Assembly: GCA_047639615.1 (NCBI GenBank)
Contig: JBLIOL010000034.1
Coordinates: 1 to 25,455, forward strand
Length of the DNA: 25,455 nucleotides
Direction: 5' to 3'
Source of the DNA: CAYWNK01 sp047639615
GTDB lineage: Bacteria; Planctomycetota; UBA1135; GCA-002686595
Of this stretch, positions 17,191 to 24,078 are shown piece after piece. Below the pieces are notes generated by a model. The model saw nothing but the letters and a program-made list of their open reading frames with translations. It was not told the DNA's origin and made no database searches. How positions within the stretch are numbered: the first letter of the stretch is position 1; each line of letters starts with the position of its first letter. Both the position numbers and the translations under genes were made by a program.

Positions 17191-17217
17191 ACCCCTCTCC
17201 TGGGAGCCCCTAGGGCG

Positions 17218-17234
17218 TTGGCACGCTGCTTGAA
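17218..17234 (+). promoter_or_regulatory. Sigma-54-like (-24/-12) promoter
   Basis: TTGGCACG-CTGC-TTGAA fits YTGGCACG-N4-TTGCW with correct spacing. The whole -24 half is exact. One mismatch falls in the -12 half (A for C in the GC pair), which weakens the call. The predicted transcription start is near 17245, about 34 nt before ATG 17279. Confidence 0.4.
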
Positions 17235-17278
17235 CTGTGCCGTGTATCTCCGCACGTTTCATTCGAGCCCCAAGCTCC

Positions 17279-17473
17279 ATGCACATACTCAACCGCCGCC
17301 ATATCCTCGCTTCAGTCCTCTTGCTCGTCCTTGGCGGCTCGAGCTGCATCGTCCCGGTGCACAACGGCCGACATCACCGACGCAGCGCCCACATCACCGT
17401 CGGGCACCGCAGCCAGCACAGGATCCACCACCCCGCGCCGCCCATCTGCCCGCCCCCGCACAGCTACCACTAG
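17279..17473 (+). CDS. Small histidine-rich putative lipoprotein (64 aa)
   Basis: The protein begins with a basic residue cluster and a hydrophobic stretch (RRHILASVLLLVLGGSSC). This is a secretion signal ending at a Cys that could be lipidated, although GSSC is not a standard lipobox. The mature part of about 42 residues has 10 His plus several Arg and Pro, with HH pairs and a second Cys in PICPPP. That is consistent with a surface or periplasmic metal-binding peptide, or simply a basic low-complexity tail. GTG 17237 would extend the frame, but it lies before the predicted transcription start. No clear Shine-Dalgarno is present. Its TAG is part of the left arm of a large inverted repeat. No family is recognised. 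Confidence 0.5.
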   Translation: MHILNRRHILASVLLLVLGGSSCIVPVHNGRHHRRSAHITVGHRSQHRIHHPAPPICPPPHSYH

Positions 17474-17671
17474 TCCGGACTCGTCACCAAAATTGTGGGG
17501 GCTGAGTGCAAGTCGTTCCCTGCTGGTGGCTGGGACTAGTTGTTACCGGAGGGAGCCCTTACGGGCCGTCTGGGACACCAACTCGGCCAAGCTACCAGCA
17601 GGGAGCGAGAGGTCGGCGGAGCCGCCCGATCACGCCAGCTACGCGCAATCCTGGTGACGAGTTCAGGCTAG
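17470..17671. repeat. Nested imperfect inverted repeat between convergent genes
   Basis: Outer arms are 17470-17489 (CTAGTCCGGACTCGTCACCA) and 17652-17671. The right arm, reverse-complemented, matches at 17 of 20 positions, including an unbroken 11-bp match. Inner arms are 17513-17531 and 17590-17608, matching at 17 of 19, with both differences compatible with G-U pairs in RNA. A GCCC-TTAC-GGGC hairpin lies inside. Both outer arms start with CTAG, which holds the stop codon of each flanking convergent gene. It could act as a bidirectional terminator or RNA structure, or be a small non-autonomous element (MITE-like). Confidence 0.65.
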
Positions 17672-18807
17672 AACTTCACGTTGAGGTCGATGCGTAGGCG
17701 CTGGCGATTGTCGTCATCGCTGGGATCATCTCCGGGGGCTGACAGCAGACCCCAGATATGCAGACCTACCTTGGAAGTCAGCTGACGTTGGAAGCCGAGC
17801 ACGTGACTGTGATGGCCGGTGGCTAGCACGAAGTCATCCTGGGCGAAGGGTGAGAAGACCGACTCGCGCTCCACGTCCTGCAGCTGGTAGTAGGCCTTCC
17901 AATCTCCCGGCTTGCGCGCTTCTCCGAGGGCTAATCCCACGGCCCAAGCATCGGACTGTCCGCTTCGGGTGCGCCCGTTGTGAATGGACTCGGCGGAGAA
18001 GGTCAGCGGCAGCGCACCGCCATCCCAGCGCAGGCCGAGGATCAGGTTGCTGATGCCGAAGTCCGATGCGAAATCATCGGCGTTGCCGTCGGCGTCGCGG
18101 TCCTGGGTTAGGTTGCCGCGGTTGTCCGCGAACAATTGCCCGCCGCCGTCAGGCGATACATCCGTGTAGTGGTAGTAGCCCGCGGCCAGGGTGCCGTCCA
18201 AGTTTTCGGATAGCCGCCGGCGTAGGGCGAGCTGGGACACCACCAGGTACGCATCGTCGCCGCTGCTCTGCTCGATGAGCGCGTAGCCGCCGAGCATGAG
18301 TTCCAATTCCTGCAGGCCGGGAATGCTCTTGAAGGACTTGCGCGCGATCATGCCCTCCGGTTGCACGTCCGCATCCCAGAGCAACTCGCCGTAGACCTGG
18401 TTGCGATAAAAGGGGTGATTGAATTTGCCGGCTGTGATCTCGGCACCTTCCCAAGCGCCCGGCCTATAGGTCAGAAAGGCGCGGTCTAGGCTGAGTTCGA
18501 TACCTTCGAGTCCGTCGCCGTAGGTGGCGTGGGGGGAGTTCGGATCCTTGCGATCGCCCGTCACCACGCGCGCGCCGATGGTGAGCTCCTCATCGAGCTG
18601 ATAGTTGACACCCAGACGCATGCGGCCGCGGCTGCGCATGCGATCTTCGGTACCCGGTACGTCGGTCGTGTTCTCCTGGCGCAGGCGCAGGTCGCCGTAG
18701 AAGCGCAGGGCGTCGGCGGCCTGTTGCGGGCTCGCAGCGGGTTGGACCGTGCTCGCGCAGCTAGCCAGGCATAGGGCTAGTAGGCCTAGGGATCGTCGCT
18801 TGCTCAT
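17668..18807 (-). CDS. Putative outer-membrane porin (Porin_5-like beta-barrel)
   Basis: This 379-aa protein has a lipoprotein-like signal (LLALCLASC, Cys17) followed by many alternating amphipathic strands, such as LRFYGDLRLRQE, RMRLGVNYQLDEELTIGARV, RAFLTYRPG and AAGYYHYTDVSP. It ends in LRIDLNVKF, with the terminal aromatic typical of outer-membrane barrels. Such proteins form passive pores for small or anionic solutes. The ATG overlaps the stop of the PstS-like gene by 4 bp, so the pore and the binding protein are co-translated and probably serve one uptake or sensing pathway. A Cys at the signal cleavage site of a porin is unusual and may reflect ordinary signal peptidase I cleavage nearby. 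Specificity is unknown. Confidence 0.78.
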   Translation of the reverse strand: MSKRRSLGLLALCLASCASTVQPAASPQQAADALRFYGDLRLRQENTTDVPGTEDRMRSRGRMRLGVNYQLDEELTIGARVVTGDRKDPNSPHATYGDGLEGIELSLDRAFLTYRPGAWEGAEITAGKFNHPFYRNQVYGELLWDADVQPEGMIARKSFKSIPGLQELELMLGGYALIEQSSGDDAYLVVSQLALRRRLSENLDGTLAAGYYHYTDVSPDGGGQLFADNRGNLTQDRDADGNADDFASDFGISNLILGLRWDGGALPLTFSAESIHNGRTRSGQSDAWAVGLALGEARKPGDWKAYYQLQDVERESVFSPFAQDDFVLATGHHSHVLGFQRQLTSKVGLHIWGLLSAPGDDPSDDDNRQRLRIDLNVKF

Positions 18808-19931
18808 CGCGCCCTGCCCTGGTCGAGTGCGACCACATCCAGGACCGTGGTCGCATCGCTCTCGATGGTCACGTAGTACTCGAGCGAATCGCCGCTCTCC
18901 GGCCTTACGCGCACCAAGTAGGTGCCAGGCATGAGCAGGATGCGCATGGGCGACTCATCGTTTTCCCCGCGATGGTTGGTGATGCTGCGCAGGAAGCTCC
19001 CGTCGCGCCGGTGTAGGGAGTAGGGCTCGTGCGGGTAGTAGTAGAGGCCGCCGTCGTAGAAGGGGTAGGTGGGCGTGACGACCACCAGTGAGCCCATGCT
19101 CGGCTGCGCTTCCTGGCTGCCCACGGAACCCAGCACTCGGCGTCCTACGAAGTGGCGCATGAGCAGCGCTTGGCCCGGTGCGGATAGGGTCCACTTGACG
19201 AAATTGGCGAGGGCTGGATCGCCCCTGCGCCAGAGCAGGTAGAGCGGGCGCGAGATCGGGTAGTCGAAGTTGGTGACGTCGGGTTGGGCACCATCGATGG
19301 CCAGGGCGCGCAAGTCGCTGGCCTTGGGCAGGAAGGAGAAGCTGATGGCTCCAATACCTCCTGGGTCCGCAGCGACCTGGTCCAGCAGGGCGGTGTCGGG
19401 GCGCACGGTTGCGCAGCCGGTGTAGGGCTCGCCGCCCAATACCTTGGCCTGGAACAAGCCGTACGTGGCCGACTCTGGTGCGACCACGTAGGCATGCAGC
19501 GGCAGGTCCGGTCCGCCCAGTTGTGACCAGTTCTCGATCTGGCCCGTAAAGATGCGGCGCAGGTCCTCGGAGCCGAGCTCTAGCGTCGGGTTCTTGGCGT
19601 TGACCACCACGGCGATCGCATCGCGTCCGATCAGACTCGCGACCACACCGGATCCGAGGATCGCCGCACCTGGTTCGCGCGCGATGCCGGCCAGATCTGT
19701 GGTACCGGCTAGTATCGCCTGTTCGCCGCCGTCGCTCTCCGGTTGGGTATCGAAGGACAACTGCACGCCGTCGTAGGCGGAGGCGGCGTCGCGTAGGAAC
19801 ACGGCGACCGTGGAGGAACCCAGGTAGCGTTGGGTGCTGGGTGGCGCATGGTGGGTCGGACTTGAACAGCTCGCCAGCGCGGCGCAGAGGCCGGCGATGA
19901 GAGGCCCGATGGGTAGCTTGGGGGTGGTCAC
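18804..19931 (-). CDS. PstS-like substrate-binding lipoprotein with C-terminal beta domain
   Basis: The 375-aa protein starts with GTG 19931 and a lipobox ALASC (Cys22). Residues about 35-270 match phosphate-binding (PBP_like_2) proteins: GSSTVAVFLRDAA (38-50), SDGGEQAILAGTTDLAGIARE (66-86), DAIAVVVNAKNP, DLRRIFTGQIENWSQLGG (123-140), and the GGIGAISFSFL segment. Residues about 282-375 form a separate Tyr-rich part followed by a short beta-sandwich-like segment (ILLMPGTYLVRVRPESG, EYYVTI), reminiscent of PEGA or similar surface domains. It probably binds phosphate or another oxyanion at the envelope. No Pst permease or ATPase gene is adjacent, so sensing or capture together with the downstream porin is as likely as ABC transport. 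Confidence 0.83.
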   Translation of the reverse strand: MTTPKLPIGPLIAGLCAALASCSSPTHHAPPSTQRYLGSSTVAVFLRDAASAYDGVQLSFDTQPESDGGEQAILAGTTDLAGIAREPGAAILGSGVVASLIGRDAIAVVVNAKNPTLELGSEDLRRIFTGQIENWSQLGGPDLPLHAYVVAPESATYGLFQAKVLGGEPYTGCATVRPDTALLDQVAADPGGIGAISFSFLPKASDLRALAIDGAQPDVTNFDYPISRPLYLLWRRGDPALANFVKWTLSAPGQALLMRHFVGRRVLGSVGSQEAQPSMGSLVVVTPTYPFYDGGLYYYPHEPYSLHRRDGSFLRSITNHRGENDESPMRILLMPGTYLVRVRPESGDSLEYYVTIESDATTVLDVVALDQGRAR

Positions 19932-20058
19932 ATACCCATTTTCGGCGAGAGTTCGATTTCCATGCGGTAGGCCTTAGGCGTAGGCGGGAATGAATAAGGG
20001 CGTAGCGGCCCGCGGAGCACGGTTCGAATGGCAGAGTCACCCCTGTTCGCCTGTCACC

Positions 20059-21342
20059 ATGTCCTTCACCAAGCTTCTGATTCTGCTTCTACTGCTCGCC
20101 GCGGACCTGGTGGCGCAGTCGAACGAGCGCTACTCGCGCGCGCCGATCTCCTATGGCGAGGCTGGTGTGGAAGGACCACTCGAACGCTTGCTGGCGCGGC
20201 TTGAGGGCGGCGGCGAAACACTCGCCTTGGACGAAAATTTCGGCTATCTGCCGGCCTTGCTCGGCGCGCTGCAGATTCCGGCCTCCTCCCAGATGCTCGT
20301 CTTCTCCAAGACAAGTTTGCAGGCCGATCGCATCGGGCCCAGGACGCCGCGAGCGATCTACTTCGGCGACGACGTCTACGTGGGCTGGGTGCCGGGATCG
20401 AAGGTGCTGGAGATCAGCTCTATGGATCCGGTGCAGGGCCCACTGTTCTACACGCTGACTCAGCCGCGCGAAGGCTCGGCGCAGATCGAACGCGGTCGCG
20501 GCCAATGCCTCGCCTGTCACGGGGGATCGCAAACGCAGGGCTGGCCCGGCAACCTGGTGCGCTCCGTGCAGCCCGACCCGCAGGGGCGCCCGCTACTGAA
20601 GCTCGGCACGCGCTTCGTCGATCACCGCACGGCTTTCGAGGATCGCTGGGGCGGCTGGTATGTGAGTGGCACCCATGGCGAGCAACGCCATCAGGGGAAT
20701 GCGGTCGTCGGACCGGAGCAAGAGGAAGTGGATCGGTCGGCCGGTGCAAATCTGACGGACTTGGCAGGGCACTTCGATACCGAGCTCTACCTCTCACCCC
20801 ACAGCGACCTGGTGGCGTTGATGCTGCTCGAGCACCAGGCCGAGATGCACAACATTTTGGCGCGTGCTAGCTACGAGGTGCGCTTGGCCATGGCCCGGGA
20901 TATTCAATACAGGAAGATCTTCGAGGAGCCCGCGGGCGGGGTACGGCCGGGCACCAAGCGTCTGATCGATCAGCACGCGACGCGCATATTGGACTACCTG
21001 CTCTTCAAGGCTGAGGCTGTGCTCACGGAGCCCATCGCCGGCACTTCAGGCTTCGCGGCCGAGTTCACCGCGGCGGGTCAGCGCGACTCGAAGCAACGCT
21101 CCCTGAAGGAGCTAGATCTTCAGACGCGACTGCTGCGCTATCCCTGCAGCTACCTGATCTACTCGCCAGCGTTCGATGCACTGCCCGCGCCCTTGCTGGA
21201 GGTGGTCTACGCCGAGCTCCTGACGATCCTCCAGGGTGCGCCCGCCTTCGACGAGCACATTCGGCTCAGCCTGCCCACCCGGCGCGCCATTCTGGAGATT
21301 CTCCTGGATACCAAACCCACGCTCCCCGAGGGTTGGCGCTGA
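20059..21342 (+). CDS. Secreted protein with a CxxCH haem-binding motif
   Basis: This 427-aa protein has a clear signal peptide (KLLILLLLLAADLVAQ) when started at ATG 20059. Starting at ATG 19990 would bury the signal behind 23 residues. A single C150-L-A-C153-H154 motif suggests covalent c-type haem. It is followed by a conserved-looking stretch, RWGGWYVSGTHGEQRHQGN, rich in aromatics, His and Gly. The C-terminal half is helical. The protein is larger than a simple cytochrome c and I cannot name the family. I recall similar proteins, with CxxCH followed by RWGGWYVTGTHG-like sequence, mainly from planctomycetes. It is divergent from the PstS-like gene and 11 bases before the YheU-like gene, with which it is probably co-transcribed. 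Confidence 0.8.
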   Translation: MSFTKLLILLLLLAADLVAQSNERYSRAPISYGEAGVEGPLERLLARLEGGGETLALDENFGYLPALLGALQIPASSQMLVFSKTSLQADRIGPRTPRAIYFGDDVYVGWVPGSKVLEISSMDPVQGPLFYTLTQPREGSAQIERGRGQCLACHGGSQTQGWPGNLVRSVQPDPQGRPLLKLGTRFVDHRTAFEDRWGGWYVSGTHGEQRHQGNAVVGPEQEEVDRSAGANLTDLAGHFDTELYLSPHSDLVALMLLEHQAEMHNILARASYEVRLAMARDIQYRKIFEEPAGGVRPGTKRLIDQHATRILDYLLFKAEAVLTEPIAGTSGFAAEFTAAGQRDSKQRSLKELDLQTRLLRYPCSYLIYSPAFDALPAPLLEVVYAELLTILQGAPAFDEHIRLSLPTRRAILEILLDTKPTLPEGWR

Positions 21343-21353
21343 GCGCACGCACC

Positions 21354-21563
21354 ATGAAGACCAATCCGCCCATCAAGATCGAGCCCGAGCAGCTCGCCCC
21401 CGAGACCTTGCGCGGCGTCATCGAGGAATTCGTGACCCGCGACGGCACGAATCTCGCCGACGCGGACCAGAAGATCCGCCAGGTGCAGGCTCAGATCGAG
21501 CGCGGTGTGGTGGAGATTTGGTTCGACGAAGACACGCGCACCTGCAACCTACTGCCGATCTAG
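21354..21563 (+). CDS. yheU: YheU family protein (UPF0270)
   Basis: The 69-aa protein aligns along its full length with the YheU family, about 70 residues long. IKIEPEQLAPETLRGVIEEF corresponds to the IPWQDLSPETLENLIESF segment, then FVTRDGT matches FVLREGT, and the end, VEIWFDEDTRTCNLLPI, matches the VLVWSELHETVNIMP region. The family is small, cytosolic and of unknown function. ATG 21354 gives the family length. An in-frame TTG at 21333 would overlap the previous gene. It converges on the gene ending at 21570, with 6 bases between. Confidence 0.85.
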   Translation: MKTNPPIKIEPEQLAPETLRGVIEEFVTRDGTNLADADQKIRQVQAQIERGVVEIWFDEDTRTCNLLPI

Positions 21564-21569
21564 GCTGGT

Positions 21570-23987
21570 CTATTCAGGTCTACATAGGGGAAGCTGGTCG
21601 ATGCCGGCCAAGACATCGAGCAAGAGGCGTGCGTCGATCTCGTCGAAGACCAGGGGCGGTTTGACCTTCATCACGTTGTGGTCCGGACCATCGGCGCTGA
21701 GCAGGATGCCTTGGGCGCGCGCTTGCTCGAGGATGCTGGTCAGGGCAGCCGCGTCAGGCTCACGGGTGTGCGGGTCTTTGACGACTTCGATGCCCAGGTA
21801 TAGCCCTTGGCCGCGCACCGTGCCCAGGCGGCCGCGGAAGGCGGGGTGTTCCGCGGCTAGTTTGCGAAAGCCCTGCACCAGTTGTTCGCCAACGCGCGCG
21901 GCCTGGGCTTGCAGGCCCTCGTCTTCGATCACGTCGAGCACGGCCATACCCACGGCGCAGGAAACCGGGTTGCCGCCGAAGGTGGCGAAGTACTCCATAC
22001 CGTTGTCGAAGGCCTCGGCCAAGGCGCGCGTGGTGACCACGGCGGCCATGGGGTGGCCGTTGCCGATGGGCTTGCCCAGGGTCACGATGTCGGGCAGGGC
22101 GCCTTGGGCTTCGAAGGCCCACATGTGGCTACCGACGCGGCCGAAGCCCACCTGTACCTCGTCGGCGATGCACACGGCGCCGGCGGCGCGCGCGTGGGCA
22201 TAGGCGCCGCTGAGCCAGCCGGGGGGCGGTACTACCTGGCCGCCGCAGCCGATCAGCGGCTCTGCTAGGAAGGCGGCGGGGGAGCAGCTTGCGGCTGCTT
22301 CAGCTACGTGAGCGGCGTAGCGCGCGCCGAGTTCGGCATCGCCTGAGACCTGCAGCGGGTCGTCGGATTCAGCGCGATAACGGCCGCGGTAGGGATCCGG
22401 CAAGGGCACGATGTGGACCCAGTCCGGCGCGCCGGCGCCGCCGGAACCGGCGTGCTTGTAGTGACCGATGTCGATCAGGTTGCCGGTGTTGCCGTGGTAG
22501 CCGGACTCCACCGCGATGATGTCGCGACGGCCGGTGGCGGCGCGCGCGATGCGCAGGGCAAGCTCGTTGGCTTCGCTGCCGGAGTTCACCAGGTAGACCA
22601 CTTCCAGGGGATCCGGGAAGAGCCCGGCTAAGCGCTCGGCGTACTGGCCCAGGCCATCGCTGAGGTAGCGCGTGTTGGTGTTGAGCTTGGCGATCTGCGC
22701 CTGGGCTGCGGCGACCACGTGCGGATGGCAATGACCCACGTGGCAGACGTTGTTGACGCAGTCCAGGTAGGCGCGACCCTGTTTGTCGAAGAGCCTGGTG
22801 CCGCGACCGCGTTCGATCTCCAAGGGCTCGTCGTAGGAGAGCGAAAGCGATGGACCTACGTGCTTCTGGCGTAGCTCGAGGCTGCGTTCGCGCGCGAGTG
22901 GTTGGTCCTCGAGCAGGGCGCGACCCAAGCGCTTGCGCAGGGTTTGGAGGGCGTCGTTAGGGGCGATCTCGAGCAGGCGCTCGAGGCTGATCCAGAGCGC
23001 GTCCTGGTGCACGCCCAGGTACTCATTCTCTGGTTCAAGGGCAGCGTCCTGGAGGGCGACCACGGCGCTGACCACCAGGCGCATGCACAGGGCGGGGAAG
23101 AGCACCTCCAGCTCGCCGTCTTCCAGGGGACGTAGTTCGTCGTAGCCTGCGGCGAGTTCGGCGAGCACGTCCAGGGGCTCTGCGCTCTCCAATACGGCGT
23201 AGGCTCCCGCCACCGCGAGCTCCAGCACGCGCGCTCCGCTGCGTAGATCCCCGAAGTCAAAGATGTGCTGTACCCGCGCCGGTCCCGTGCTGTTGGCGGC
23301 GATCAGGTTGTGGTCGTTGGCGTCGTGGTGGGTGAGGCCCTGGGGGAGAGCGTCGAGGCGGCCGTGCACATCGGCCAGGTACTGGCTCTGTGCGCGAACG
23401 AGCAGCGCACGGCGCTCTGCAGCGATGTGGGTCGGCAGCTGTCCGACGGTCCAGTGGGAGTTGGCCAGGTTCCAGCGCGAGGGGCGCCGACTGGCTTGGA
23501 CCGCGGCCGGCGTAAGCGGCAGTGCATCCATGGCATCGCCGAGCCTTGCGAGCAGTCCGCCGAGGGCCTGCCAGGTGCCCACGTCACGCAGCTTCACATC
23601 GGCTAGAAGTGGTCCCTCCAGGTAGGCCAGCATCCAGGCTTGATGTCGCTGTCCATCCGGCCCCTCGATGGTGCTGCTAACCGAGCCGCCCAGGCTGCGG
23701 CGCAGGTCGGGCGTGACGCCGGGTAGGGCCGTGTGCAAGTGCGCGAGTAGTTCCTGCTGCAAGGCGAGCAACGCAGCATCCTCTGCGCTGTGGGCGATCT
23801 TCAGAACCCAGGCCGGTGCGCCATCCGCGGGCTGCACGCGGAAGTTCTGGTCGATGTGGCTATCCAGGTGCGTCGCGCTTCCCCGTACTCCGAAGTTGTC
23901 GGCGGCGATGCGTTCAGCGTCCGCGCTGGAGAGGCACGGCACCTGGGGTCGCACGTTGGCCGGGAGGCTGTCCACGGGGAGGGTCAT
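21570..23987 (-). CDS. Fused APH-type kinase and class-III PLP enzyme (amino-alcohol kinase/phospho-lyase type)
   Basis: This is an 805-aa fusion. Residues about 1-345 are an aminoglycoside/choline-kinase-type domain: K63 in WVLKIA, the catalytic loop LTHHDANDHNLI (218-229), and FDFGD (243-247). Residues about 375-805 are a class-III aminotransferase fold: NSGSEANELALRIAR (468-482), YHGNTGNLI, ADEVQVGFGR with D609, and TLGKPIGNGHPM with the Schiff-base K639. This pair matches hydroxylysine kinase and the phospho-lyase family (ethanolamine-phosphate or 5-phosphohydroxylysine phospho-lyase, AGXT2L type). The enzyme could phosphorylate an amino alcohol or hydroxylated amino acid, then eliminate phosphate and ammonia. 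Some bacterial homologues carry a peptidase M23 domain between the two, which is absent here. It is divergent from the phosphorylase gene at 24079. The substrate is not determined. Confidence 0.9.
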   Translation of the reverse strand: MTLPVDSLPANVRPQVPCLSSADAERIAADNFGVRGSATHLDSHIDQNFRVQPADGAPAWVLKIAHSAEDAALLALQQELLAHLHTALPGVTPDLRRSLGGSVSSTIEGPDGQRHQAWMLAYLEGPLLADVKLRDVGTWQALGGLLARLGDAMDALPLTPAAVQASRRPSRWNLANSHWTVGQLPTHIAAERRALLVRAQSQYLADVHGRLDALPQGLTHHDANDHNLIAANSTGPARVQHIFDFGDLRSGARVLELAVAGAYAVLESAEPLDVLAELAAGYDELRPLEDGELEVLFPALCMRLVVSAVVALQDAALEPENEYLGVHQDALWISLERLLEIAPNDALQTLRKRLGRALLEDQPLARERSLELRQKHVGPSLSLSYDEPLEIERGRGTRLFDKQGRAYLDCVNNVCHVGHCHPHVVAAAQAQIAKLNTNTRYLSDGLGQYAERLAGLFPDPLEVVYLVNSGSEANELALRIARAATGRRDIIAVESGYHGNTGNLIDIGHYKHAGSGGAGAPDWVHIVPLPDPYRGRYRAESDDPLQVSGDAELGARYAAHVAEAAASCSPAAFLAEPLIGCGGQVVPPPGWLSGAYAHARAAGAVCIADEVQVGFGRVGSHMWAFEAQGALPDIVTLGKPIGNGHPMAAVVTTRALAEAFDNGMEYFATFGGNPVSCAVGMAVLDVIEDEGLQAQAARVGEQLVQGFRKLAAEHPAFRGRLGTVRGQGLYLGIEVVKDPHTREPDAAALTSILEQARAQGILLSADGPDHNVMKVKPPLVFDEIDARLLLDVLAGIDQLPLCRPE

Positions 23988-24078
23988 AGGGAATAGGGCT
24001 GAGGAGCCGACGCAGAGATCCTACAGGCATCGCGAGTGCGCGGAGCCTCGGCCCTGCCCATGTCGTATCCTCTGGCCC

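Noticed and set aside
17140..17216. Three CCTAGG words upstream of the His-rich gene
   Set aside because: Their spacing is irregular and CTAG-containing words are frequent throughout this window, so no site can be claimed.
17513..17608. Integron attC site
   Set aside because: The size and imperfect arms would fit, but the conserved core ends (RYYYAAC and GTTRRRY) are absent and no integrase gene is in the window.
17506..17697. Small plus-strand frame in the nested inverted repeat
   Set aside because: It runs through the palindrome into the porin stop region, has no start signal, and its translation shows no coding character.
18955..20040. Minus-strand open frame of 361 codons
   Set aside because: It overlaps the PstS-like gene in another frame. 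The translation is Arg/Pro-rich low-complexity sequence with no family features.
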